Origin: Branchinecta lynchi
Lineage: Eukaryota; Arthropoda; Branchiopoda; Anostraca; Branchinectidae
NCBI GenBank assembly: GCA_023053575.1
Contig: JAKZAP010000018.1
Coordinates: 10,106,001 to 10,170,000 of the forward strand
Reading direction: 5' to 3'
DNA length: 64,000 nucleotides
This document shows positions 1 to 11,157 of this stretch, one piece after another. Numbering within the stretch: the stretch's first letter is position 1; the number at the start of each line of letters is the position of its first letter. The notes beneath the pieces are model-generated. The model was given only the letters and a program-made list of their open reading frames with translations. It was not told where the DNA came from and searched no databases. The translations under genes and the position numbers were made by a program.

Positions 1-340
1 ATTAGCCAGGGTGATGAAGCATGGCACACGCAGAAAGGACGATATCAAATGCCCTGGGAAACCTTTCTTTCTCTGATTCAGGTGGGATTGGGTGGAGGGA
101 GGAGGAACCCGAAGATTTGTGACATGTGTGACGGGTTATACGATTGGTGTGAAAGTTTATGGGTGGTAAGATAGTTGTCGCGTAATGATCTATTTATATG
201 TCCGAACCATGGTGGGCAGCGATGGCCTACGGTGGTGGAGTTGGAGGGGAGGACCTGGAAATTCTGTGGTACGCCTAAAGGGCAACCGGTTGGAGTGATT
301 GGAATGAGACTTGGAGTGTATTGTAGTAGTAGAATAGTTT
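1..340 (-). repeat. H-family fragment at the window edge
   Basis: GGTGGGATTGGGTGGAGGGA and GGTGGTGGAGTTGGAGGGGA, with ATGATGAAGC- and GAATGAGACTTGG-like blocks, match the reverse complement of H repeats. No complete end is visible. Confidence 0.5.
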
Positions 341-426
341 ATTAACAAAAGAACCGACGATCTTATAAATAGCACAGCAAAAGCACTGCTTGCAAAGATG
401 TGCTATTAAATAACACAACAAAAGAA

Positions 427-1340
427 ACAAGAGCTATAAGCTCATATTGTACTTGCGTGTGTTGAGATGTATTGTTTGACCAAAAGTTGCGTTAAAGATA
501 CGCACTCTAAGGGAGCTAGAACTTCATTTGTAAGCAAAACCCTTACGGCAAAAATTATAATGAGCTCATGTGGATCATGAAACTGTATATTCCACTTAAA
601 TGTTTTTTTTTTACTTTGCGGTCAAGATTGGTACTTTACGGAATAGTCAGATTTCGAAAGTGGCCATTTCTAAGCCAATCTTGTCGAATCCCTAATATTC
701 CAGCCAAGTTTCATCGTCCTAGCACATCTGGAAGTACCTTAACTGGCAGTCACCGGAATCCCCCCCCCCCAACTCCCCCACAGTGCCTGGAACCAATCCG
801 GTTCTGTAAACGATTTAACCAGACTGTTTGTTATTCCCACAAAGTTCCATCCCGATCTCTCCAGTCTAAGTGGGTCACGTATTCCCCCCCCCCCCCCCCC
901 CAATAGTTATCGGATCCGGTCCGGATATGAAAAAGATCACCAGAGAAATGTCCTCTGTTCAATTATTATACTTCACTCAAATCTGATCTCCCGTTCAAAG
1001 TACACATGACTCAATATTCCGGATTTACCCTCCCTCCACTCCCCCCACAATTATCGGATCGAGGAATTTTCTATTTCCAAGTCAGTTTGATCGGGTCCCT
1101 TATATGCATGCCAAGTTTCGTCGTGAAAACTCCCAGAACCGCGATCATTGGAATTCTGGGAGATCCCCTCCACCCCACCCCAAGTGCCCGGATCCAGTCC
1201 AATTGTATAAACGATTTATCTGGAGCAGACGTTTGTTCTTCCCAGCAAGTTACACTCCGATCCCTCCATTCTAACCGTTTCTTGAGATCCCCCCCCAACT
1301 CCTCCATTTGCATTTTCGTGGGTTTTGTTCTGATCATTCG
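427..1340 (+). repeat. H-family repeat, variant 5' end, 3' end missing
   Basis: Starts ACAAGAGCTATAAGCTCATA, a variant of the H 5' hairpin. Blocks CCAAGTTTCATCGTCCTAGC, CAGTGCCTGGAACC and AAGTTCCATCCCGATC follow in the usual H order, with C-tracts (the longest at 883-901). The frames at 568-906 and 1006-1356 are repeat translations. The terminal ATGGCACTT hairpin is absent. Confidence 0.7.
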
Positions 1341-1700
1341 TAAGCAAAACCCTTGAGATAAGAATGATCATAGACTTTGAAATCACGAGAATGTGTCGGT
1401 TGGTAAAAAGTATTTTATTTTTAACTTTGCCGTATGATGCGCACTTTAAAGGCGCAAGAATTCATCTGCAATCTGTAATCTGTAAGCAACATTCTTAAGG
1501 GTAACAAGCCCTTGGGGATCATTATTACCCCTGTAAAAAAATAATAAAGAGTTAAAAGTATACCGTATGGTGAAAAGTATTTTTTTTTTTTTTCAGTTTT
1601 CGGTTAAGATTAAGGTTTGGTTAAGAATATTCACTTAAAAAAATATCCGAATTTCAACCGAGTAAATAAATATACTTACCTATCCGGGTTTCTCAATACT
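1341..1700 (+). repeat. Accessory module of the H family (AAGCAAAACCCTTGAG)
   Basis: AAGCAAAACCCTTGAGATAA, a TGGTAAAAAGTATTTT block and a GCGCACTTTAAAGG block recur here. The same series is found at 530-640, 46370-46690 and 48990-49150, always next to H repeats. Non-coding. Confidence 0.55.
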
Positions 1701-2248
1701 TATTTTTATGCATTTATTTTTCTTCGTCTTCTTCTGTGGATCATTCAGATATTGGTAACTGTCACTAACTAAATCGACACAGATCGCGGGGCACATCTCA
1801 AATAACATAAATGCGTATTGTTTTACAATAACCATCCGACAGTTGTCTTCTTGTTTGACGCCTTCTACTTTTTCGACGTGCAAGTTGGTGGAGCTGGTTG
1901 TTATTACGACCATTCACTCAAGACGTTGTGTTGACGTTATCAGCTTCCCAGAACTTGCCCATTTCGTTTATGAAGCTGTTCACATGTTTCCCTTGCTGCC
2001 TGGATGGCGTGCTCAGGCTGGCTATTCGACGTGTCGACCATTCGCGTTGAGAAGAACTTCCTGCCTCTTTTTCTGGTCTCCGCTGCTTCTTTTTCGGTTG
2101 GTTGGTTGTTTCTCTATAATTTGTCAAAGGGCAGGTTCTCTATCTTCGATTCAATCGTGAAGTCCTGGACAATGTCTCCTCGCTTGCGTCTGTATGACAG
2201 AGTCCCATCCAGAGTCTTCAAGCGGTCTTCGTGTGGCAACCGACTTCC
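1701..2248. other. Unassigned stretch
   Basis: Short frames on both strands (for example 1843-2160 and 2004-2390) have no recognisable similarity and run into the palindromic MITE. I see no convincing exon. Confidence 0.4.
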
Positions 2249-2255
2249 ATTTAAA

Positions 2256-2696
2256 GGGGATCGACTAAAAACGGGAACGGAATGGAACGACATGCTGCAG
2301 GAGGAACGCGTACTACAAACGGGAACGCGTACTAAAAACGGGAACAACGTACTAAAATCGGGAACGTTGCGCCAGGAGGAACATTACTAAAAGAGGGAAC
2401 GCTGCACCGTCCTTTTTACTAAAAACGGAATGCCTGACCGCTGTTCTTTGGCACTTGGTTTCGCTTTCATGACAACCAAGTCCTAAAAATGAAAATGCAG
2501 GACCCCTGTTTTTTGGTCACTTCCCGTTTTTAGTAAAAAGGACGGTGCAGCGTTCCCCCTTTTTGTAATGTTCCTCCTGGTGCAACGTTCCCGATTTTAG
2601 TACGTTGTTCCCGTTTTTAGTACGCGTTCCTGTTTTTAGTACGCGTTCCTCCTGCATCGTGTCGTTCCATTCCGTTCCCGATTTTAGACGATCCCC
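2256..2696. mobile_element. Long-palindrome MITE
   Basis: Two arms of about 180 bp (2256-2430 and 2530-2696) are inverse copies starting GGGGATCG. They are flanked by ATTTAAA at 2249-2255 and 2697-2703. Each arm is itself a tandem of a roughly 20-bp motif, CGCGTACTAAAAACGGGAA, with variants. Superfamily is unknown; the duplication length of 7-8 bp is compatible with hAT. Confidence 0.75.
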
Positions 2697-2703
2697 ATTT
2701 AAA

Positions 2704-4541
2704 GCGTGATAAGCCCTGTTTGTCTGATAGAATGAAGTTCACTCTTGGAATTCCGTTCTTTTCTATTTCATTCCAAGTTAATGAATCATTGCGTTTCTTG
2801 CCCATCTTTAAAAAAAATTGTCCATGATGAAGTATGGAGACAAAGAAAAGAAGAAAAAAACTCAAAATACAACCTTGTTTAAAAATAATATGTAATAGAA
2901 ATACATATCATCAGTATTTCTTTAACTTCTACTTAACTGCTTGATATAGGCTGTTTAGAGGGTCAAGGGTTCAGTACGGCATTAGAAAGATGAAGACAAA
3001 TATAAATCCCAACAGTTATAATAGTTTCAGGACAAGTCTCAGACCTCGTTCTATTTTTTCCGGTTTTATCTCTTGTGAAAAAAAAAATTCTGTATGATTT
3101 GAGGCATCATGTTTTCGGTAAAACCCTTGCAGAACCCGCGCGCAGACTGGTAAGGATTTGCACTTGAATTTGGTGTCCCAGTGTCCTGACACGACTGAAT
3201 CCCTTAAAACTCATCTCGGCTTTCAATGAATTTCAAACCTCTTCCATGTTTTTAGCCGCACAGGATCTCCAAGGAATACGGCAAAATTGCAAAATGAGTG
3301 TTCCAGGCCAACAATCTTGTTAACCGGGAATGGGATTGACCGGAAAGTGATGCGCCAAGGAAACAGAGACTACCAGGCTAGTGCCTTTAATGTGCATAAA
3401 AATTCCGTATGAAATTAGAAATCTCGGGATCAGGAATGGATAGAACGATCAGCGAAATAGTATTTGTACATTGTATTTGTATGGAGGGTTTAAATAAAAT
3501 TATTAATCATTATTATTAATAGAGTTGGTTAATATTTTAAACACGTGGCAACTCTATTTCGAGGGTAATTAGTCCCTTACATGTTCGCCTCTGGGCATTG
3601 CAGATTTTTTTTAATAAACCCTTCATTCATCATTCATTCATTAAGAGGGTATAAAGTAGGGCGCCCAACCGTGGTAAAAAATTGAATAAGAATAAATAAA
3701 ACTACTACATCTCTATAATCGATAATTTCCATCTCGATAATCTCACCATAGTTTTCTCCCACTTAACTGCATCTTAACTTGTATCGTAGCTTCCCCTTCA
3801 AGTTCGGCAGACTGATTCGTCATTTCCTGAGACGCACACGCTCCCAAAATAAGAAAGATTTCTCTGATATCTGAATCAACAAACAATCAGTCTGAAAGCG
3901 ATTCAAATTTCGCACTGTTTTAGAAAGAGAACCTTGAGCTAAAAGGTCTGGAAATCCAGGTTTTCTAATTGTTCCAGCTGTTATTCCGCTTTCACCGCAC
4001 CGTTTCATCTGTTCCGTTGTTGAAACCGCAAATAAAGAGGAGTGGTGTTCCCAGTATTGACAAGATGATGGGGAAAGAGAGATGGATGTGCACAAATAAC
4101 TGCGAACGGGAAACTGGGTTCAACCGACATAATGCAATCTGTAGCAATGCCAACTTGTTGTGCAGGAACTTGCGAACTATTCTCAAGGATAGAGGCAATG
4201 CTGGGGATCGACAAAAAAGAGGCAGGGCAGGTCACGACATAGTGTAGGAGGCACGAGTACTAAAAAGAGGCACGAAAACCAAAAGGGCCCTTCCAGGCTT
4301 CAGAGTGAGGGGCAGGAACAATGCTCTAACGTGCCGTCTTTTAGGCTCGGGAGTTATGAACTCTCGCTCACTTGTCTACTTCTACTACTTGCTAATCTAT
4401 TTTTGTTACTTGTGCCACCTGCGCCATGCCGTGCCGTGCCATGTCTCTTTTTAGTCAATCCTGGAACGCTGCGGGCAGTACCTTACTAAGATACCATGTG
4501 GAGCGGCTTGTTGTTCCTGCGATGTCTCTAGTCGGCTTTTT
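2704..4541. other. Unassigned stretch with retroposon-like tails
   Basis: AT-rich sequence with two simple tails typical of non-LTR 3' ends (AATAAAATTATTAATCATTA at about 3494, and CATTCATTCATTAAG near 3630). No gene is recognised. Confidence 0.4.
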
Positions 4542-5820
4542 TATGGCACTTGCCCATCGGCCAAGTGCCATATAGCGATCGCAATTTCTGTGCGTCCGTC
4601 GGTCTGTCCAGGTTTTGCTAGTTTGGGCACTTCCACATAAGCAAGGACGATGAAACTTGGCAGGCATATCAGGGACCCCAAAAGATTAAGTTGGAAATAG
4701 CCACTTCACCGATCTGAGCATCGTGGGGGGAGTGGAGGGAGGGGGAATCCGGAAACTAGAGGTATTTCTAACTTTTGAACGGATGATCGGATCTTAATGA
4801 AACTTGATATTTGGAGAGACCCCATGTTTCAGACGATCCGGTTAAAATACGGACCGGATCCGGTGACTTTGGGGGGAGCTGGAGGGGGGGGGACCGGAAA
4901 TCTTGGAAAACCCTTAGAGTAGATGGATGGCGATGAAACTTGGTAGTTAGAACAAGAAGTTAGACATTGTTGACATAACCGGGCCGGATTGAGGCACTGT
5001 GGGGGGGGGGAGTTGGGGGGGGGGGGGTAATTCGGTGATTCCGCGTGTTTGGTACTAGGACGGTTAAATTTGGTAGGCATATCAGGGACTCGAACAGACT
5101 GCCTTGAGAATAGTTGTTTCCCCGGTCCTACCATCGTGGGGGGCATGGAGGGTGGGGAATCCAGAATCTATTGCGTGCCTAACTTTTGAACGGGTGATCG
5201 GATTTGAATGAAACTTGGCAAGTGGAAAGAGCAATCGTCTCAGATGTTCCACGCGAAGTCCGGACCGGATCTGATACTTGTGGGGGGAGTTGGAAGGGGC
5301 CATCGGAGATCTCACGAAACGCTTAGAGTCGAGGGATCGGGGATAGAATTAGGTAGGAAAAACAAGCATAAGCCCTGTAGACACGTTCTTGACAGAACCA
5401 GATCTTACCGGGGCTCTTTGGGGGAAGTTGGAGGAGGTTTCCCGGAATTCCAGTGATCGCGAGTTATGACAATTCCAGATGTCCCAAGGACGATAAGACT
5501 TGTCGGGCATATCCCTGACCCAACCAAATAGACTTAAGAACCCGACATGATGCCCTAAGAAAACTTCCGTTCCTGGATCCGACGAGCCAACGGAATGGGA
5601 ATCCGGAAATTACTGACTTCCCTAGGTTGCCAACAGGTGGTCCGATTCGAGTGAAACTTTATGGGCGATAAGATCTGATGACCTAGATATGCAAGACAGC
5701 TAGATATCCTATTTCTTGGTCCGAACCTATGGAGGTTGAAGGTGGTATTTTGTGACATTCTCATCTACTTTCTTGCATCACCTACTCGTAAGAAGTGCCA
5801 TATGAGCTCGTAGCTCTTGT
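4542..5820 (-). repeat. Complete H-family repeat
   Basis: On the minus strand it begins at 5820 with ACAAGAGCTACGAGCTCATA and ends at 4542 with the hairpin TATGGCACTTG...CAAGTGCCATA. This fixes the two termini of the family. Between them are six to seven AAGTTTCAT units with C-tracts (seen as G-tracts on the plus strand). It is followed at 5827-5846 by a TCTA microsatellite. Confidence 0.8.
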
Positions 5821-5846
5821 TATGCAATAAAATCTATCTATCTATC

Positions 5847-8029
5847 AATGCTATTTGAAGTTTCATCGAACGTTTATCGTTTTATCGTGTCTAGGCAGTG
5901 GGACTGAAGACCACGAGCCTTAAGGCGCTTTTACACTGAGCTACCTCTGCGTCGCGCTTGCTGTGACGCAACGCAGAGCTTACGCAGACAATAAGACGCA
6001 ACGCATCAGATTTTTCAGTGGAAAATACAAGATATTGAAATTGAGAAAACCTACTACGATGAAGAAAATCTTAATAGTTATGAAATAAACGAGAATTCAG
6101 CATAAGAGACCAAGAAAGGAAAATGTAAATACACATCCAGCGTGAAAGCTTGTCGCGCAGGTGTGAAAGATACGCTACGCAATCTGTACTCACCGCTAGA
6201 TAAACACATACGCATCGCATCGCAACGACGCGTCAATCTAAAAGCGGCTTTACGGTTTACGATCTACGAGCCTTACGTTTACGATTACGAGGTTCCGGCT
6301 ACGAGCCTTACGTGCCCTCCGGTTTCGAGAAGCAACGTTCTCTAAAAGACAACCTCATCACTGGCTCAATACTCTTGATGACCATCTCTCCCTGCCGATG
6401 CAGAATCTCCGGGTACCTCCGGAAGAAAGGAAGAAACGGTGTCACAGCTGCGCTGACGGGATTTGAGTCATTGAGTTTGGAGTCATTACGGACACGTTTA
6501 CTTCTTCTTCCTGAGAATCACTGGCGTGTTTTGGACTTAAGTCATATTATTCCATTATTGCCAATCGAATATATCACTGCAGTGGGCGATCTCCGTTGTC
6601 CATGTCCGTCGTTACTTCCTGGATCACCCGCCTGTGTGGCCAGAGGTAACTTCAGGAATAAATACCTTGTTTTGTCTGTTATCGAGATTTCACTTGTTTT
6701 TTGGATGTTTTGCGCGTTTCCTCATTTTTTTTTTTTTCAATGATACAACCGGCACAGGACCACAAGGTTTTTTCATCCCGTTGTCAAACTAAGAACGTAA
6801 TTCTCAAACTTTGAATGTCCCTTTCTCGCTTCCGAGTAGTCAAAAAATGAGGGAAATATCTTGAAACTCTTCTTTTTTTGTATTCCAGTACGTAGCCTGG
6901 TTGAGAAATCTCCCGAGCCGACGAAGGTCTTCAAATCTTTCTTTCCGATCTGGCATCGCTTCTCACCCGCATATTTGCCTTCTCAAAATATGAAACTCCC
7001 CGCAACAACCCGCCGAATGAAAAATACCCTCCCCTTAGAGCAGAAATGTTTCACGTTCCTTTTCTTGCAGCCACCTATACTACCGAAAGTGAGTTATGAC
7101 GGAGACACATGCAACTTCGACGACTACCCAGAGAATGATTGGCAGTTGTCGCCACCTGTTGGAGATAAAGAGAGACAGCTCTTCCAGGACTTCTAAATGT
7201 TGATTCGTCACTTTGATGATTTACCACGACTTGCCGCTTCGTCTGCTGCGTGCGAGTGAATGGGAGTAATAAGATTGGACCAGTGAATAGTTGAAAGACA
7301 AGACCAAAATACATGTGGGATCCCGGACAGGAGTATATTTTCATGGCCGAATGTGAAGGGAGGGATTACATATGCAACCTTTCAGGTGTCGATACGTGCT
7401 TTAAGCAACGTAACTTAAGGCCGTACAGTTTCACCTTACAGATACCCTCGGATCAGAAATCAAGAGGACGAGAAAATGAGAAGCCAGAAAGATTTTGTGG
7501 GAATACAAAACCCAGTGAATGCCAAATGCAAAACTGGTTGAAGTGAAGTGGCTGATGCGATGCTGTTAGGTTATTAATTGTCACAGGATTCGGTGTTATG
7601 TGTTTAATTTAAAGACAAAATAAGCGGAGGATAGTTGCATTCAGTGCACAGGCGATGCATAAAAAATCCGTAACATTTGAGCAAGATCGATCTAGTGGAG
7701 ATACGATCTCGTACAGTTTGCGTACGATCTCTCTAAGCTTTGGTACTGTGAACGGTCGATGATTCCAGAAAGTACCGCGGGCGTCAGACGATGGGAGGGG
7801 GAAGGCCACAGCCGTTTACAAAACCGAATAATCGTAGGATTCCCTGTGAAGTTAGACCGGTTAATAGTGCGGACACACGATCTGGATAGGAAGCTCCCTG
7901 ACTGGAATTCCTGCCCGGATTTTTGCCACCATCATCACTTCCATATGGAAAAGTTGAAATTTTTTACACTTGATGATGAAAGTGCAGGAAATCCGGCCGT
8001 GAAATCCTCATCGTGTGTTCGCACTTTAA
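5847..8029. other. Unassigned stretch
   Basis: Short frames at 6142-6345, 6312-6743 and 6861-7196 show no family motif. The 6200-6320 part is a short ACGAGCCTTACG-type tandem. No exon is called. Confidence 0.4.
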
Positions 8030-8970
8030 ACCCTAACTTTCTTGAGGGATCCCGCTATTCCTTAACATTCTTTCTGGGGAATAAGAAGCCGAAAAGGGTT
8101 AGCACATTTCTCGCTTTCAACCTAACTTTTTGTCCGCCGAAATGTCCTAACTGCTCTTTGCTATTTTTGAGAAGGCGGGTTTGCGTTCATGTTGGTGACC
8201 ACGGTGTGGCCTAGTGATGATATGTCTAGGGGTAGTTCCTTTCGTGGTTTCAATTTCCTTTCTAATACCCGTGTCCAAACTGCCCTCTATTTTTTTTTTT
8301 AAGAAAGCGCGTCTGCCGTCACGCTAACGATTCGCGGAGTCCGAAATTCGGTAAAATCCGGAATTTCTGAATCCTCATTTCTCACATCCGGTATTCAAAC
8401 TGCCCTTTGTTCTTTTGAAGAAAGCGGGTTCGCCCATCGCGCTGGCGGATCCGTCGCAGGAGTCCACAAAATCTGAGAATCTGCAAGGACAGTGAAGTAG
8501 TGTTAGGGTTTGAACCTCGTTTCTGCATCCGGTGTCTAAGCTGCCGTTTGATCATTTTAATTCTGAAAATCCGGAATTTCTGAATCCGGAGAATGAAGTG
8601 GTTTATGTTATGAATCTCATTTCTCAGTTCCGGTGTCCAAGCTGCTCTTTGTTCTTTTTGGTGGGTGGGTGAGTTAGGTGGGTTTGTCGATTCTGGCGGG
8701 GCCTAGCGGACAACATGTCCCTCCGCTCCCTTTCGGTCCAGTGCTGGATCTTCCTGCGTCGCATGTGGTTCATTTCCATCGGTTCCGAATTCGGGAAATC
8801 CAGAAAGAATCCGGATAATGTGCAACTATACAGTGAACTAGTATCATTATTTGAACCTGATTTCTCACATCCGATTTGTAATCCGCTCCTTTTTGGTCCA
8901 ATGCTGGATCTTCCCGCGTTGCTTGTGGCTCATTCCCACTGAGACCGAATTCGGATATAATGGAATTTCC
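8030..8970. repeat. Degenerate tandem repeat
   Basis: The block TTTCTCACATCCGGTATTCA, with variants, followed by CTGCCCTTTGTTCTTTT, recurs at about 8258, 8379, 8520, 8610 and 8862. The spacing is irregular, about 90-250 bp. AATCCGGAA-type motifs lie between. Non-coding. Confidence 0.55.
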
Positions 8971-9489
8971 CAATCCGGAAAATCTGAACGTGAAGTAGCT
9001 TGACGGTAAAGATACGAGTAGGAAGTTGATCAGAAATTCGAGCACACTAAAATTATCATGGCATTCGAGTATTCGAATAGGGAACTGGCATGTCGAGACT
9101 TCGATTAGCAAATAATTTCCGTTTTTGGGGGGACAGCCGTCGTCGCCAAACCCAATGAAGCAAAAGATCGCATGTCACACACTCAGAAGTTGAGACAGAA
9201 TGGTAGTTCTGCATCCTGGTTTTAATTATTACGTGCGCCACTCTATTGAATTATATTTTTACTTTTAAGTTCACTTCCAGTCCAACCCAGTGAATGAATA
9301 ACTGCCGGATATAGTATGCTAGAAACTTCCAAGAGCACATACGAAAGCATATGGTGATATGTAGGTGTTACATTTGAACTTTTCTGTCGTTACTACACTG
9401 TTAATCGTTATAGTAGTGTTGTAAATAATGCGCTAAAGTCTTTGTTCAAACTTCGAAGCAATAAGAATATCGATTTAACTTATCGCACT
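8971..9489. other. Unassigned stretch
   Basis: Only short frames on the minus strand; nothing recognised. Confidence 0.35.
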
Positions 9490-9715
9490 ATTCCAGTCTA
9501 CCACAGACCCCTGATTTTGGAATACCCTATGCCTAACGCAGAATACCCTGTACCAAATGTTGGTTACCCTAACCCAATAAAATATTGATGATTTGAGTAA
9601 AGTTCAGATCCTTTTATCTTGAAGTTGGTCAGAGTTAGGCGGCCACAGGTACCCAGCATTTGTCATATGGTATCCAGCGTTAGGCATAGGTATCCCAAGT
9701 TGCTGCACCGAAGAC
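9490..9715. repeat. Foldback repeat (AATACCCTATGCCTAACGC)
   Basis: The left arm, TTTGGAATACCCTATGCCTA, is inverted at 9661-9705 (CAGCGTTAGGCATAGGTATC). A related single copy lies at 23330-23450 (GGGATACCCTGTACTAACGC). Confidence 0.55.
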
Positions 9716-9839
9716 AAAGTGGTGTTCAGCAGATGAATTATATCGTAAATGTTGTCTTACAGAGCTCACTACAAATAGTCTACTGATCGTATGCAACCTC
9801 TGAAATACGGTTGTGATTAAGAATGTAGAATCTCAGGTT

Positions 9840-10640
9840 CTATCCACGACAGGGAATGACCTTATCCAGTTGTCCCTTTCCCTGAGCTTTCCGCTGTGCT
9901 ACAGTTCCTCGAGTCCGGCGTCCCTCTTCGAGCAGTCTTATAAGAGATAAAAACCCTTCTGAAGGAACACAGCCGCGAGAAGTTTTTCCCCGATAAGCTA
10001 TTCCCATTTATTACCGTACATCTCTAAGAAATCCTGTGCTACTTCTTAAGTCCCCCCCCCCCCCCCGAGCAGTCTTGTCAGAGATACAAGTCCCTGACAA
10101 GGACCCGTATAAGCCTATCGCTGCTAAAGCATCGTAGCAGACGTATCTGTTATATGTTATTATTCCTCCAAAAGCTATTGACCATCGACCCTCTCTCCTA
10201 AAGTTCCCTAACCACTGAGCTAGTGCAACCACGAGCAGTTTTCCCCCGAACAGCTATTTTCATCTGTTACCTTCAAATAAATCGACCATCTCTCCGAAAG
10301 TCTGTGCCAATACTCCTTTAGTCCCTTGTCGCTACCGAGCAGTTTTGTCAGAGACTCAACCCGAGCGAAAGAAGACAACCACGAGCCATTTCTTTGTCCA
10401 GGACAAGCTCTTTCGCTTTATTATCATTAAATCTATCGAACATCTCTCCAACATTTCCCTACCCACTGTGCTACTGCAACCACGAGTAGTTTTTCCCCGA
10501 CAAGCGATTTCCATTTATTACCGTCAGATCAAATCTGTGCTACAGTTCTTCGAGTCCGGCGTCCATCCCGAGCAGCCTTATCAGACGCAAACCCCTCTGA
10601 AAGAAGACAACCACGAGCAGTTTCTTTTGTTCCTATTTGG
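9840..10640. repeat. Tandem repeat with tRNA-like A-box on the minus strand
   Basis: Blocks CGAGCAGTCTTATCAGAG, AACCACGAGCAGTTTT and AAGCTATTTCCATTTATTACC recur about four times. On the minus strand GCACTAGCTCAGTGGTTAGG (near 10210) and AGTAGCACAGTGGGTAGGG (near 10460) resemble a polymerase III A-box. No clear B-box or cloverleaf is visible. Confidence 0.5.
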
Positions 10641-11157
10641 CTTTATCATCAGGATCCCTATCTCTCTTGCAGAGGAAAAATACTATATACTTGCGAGCGC
10701 CAAAAATAACCAGCATTGATCTGCTGAGAGACCAGGATAATCCCGGCTCATTTATAGTCAAAAGCGGAGCTAAGGAATCCCTTATTGCCCGTTCTGAGCG
10801 GATATTTGCATTTCGGGCCCAACACGGGACGGCGGAATCTCTAATAAGGGTTTTCAAGAGTCTTTTGCCCCAGGGCAGTTTTCAGGTCCTGTCACTTAGT
10901 AGGGAAAATACGATGTAGCAATGGGGATTCCCACCGGAGGCTGCTTGCAGCCACTTTTACGGCTCCAACACCAAAACTGCAATAACAGATTGGCTCCCGA
11001 GAGCGTATTGAAAGCCCAATGGCACCGACAGTTCCCAATAATCGGCCAACCAGATCGTCGCAAATAACGATGAGATTATCGAATGTGGGACTTCAATGCA
11101 AACTGTGTACAAGAAAGGTAGTTTCAATAATGACATATTCATTCGCTGTGGAAGACA
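10641..11157. other. Unassigned stretch
   Basis: Overlapping short frames on both strands; none recognised. Confidence 0.35.
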
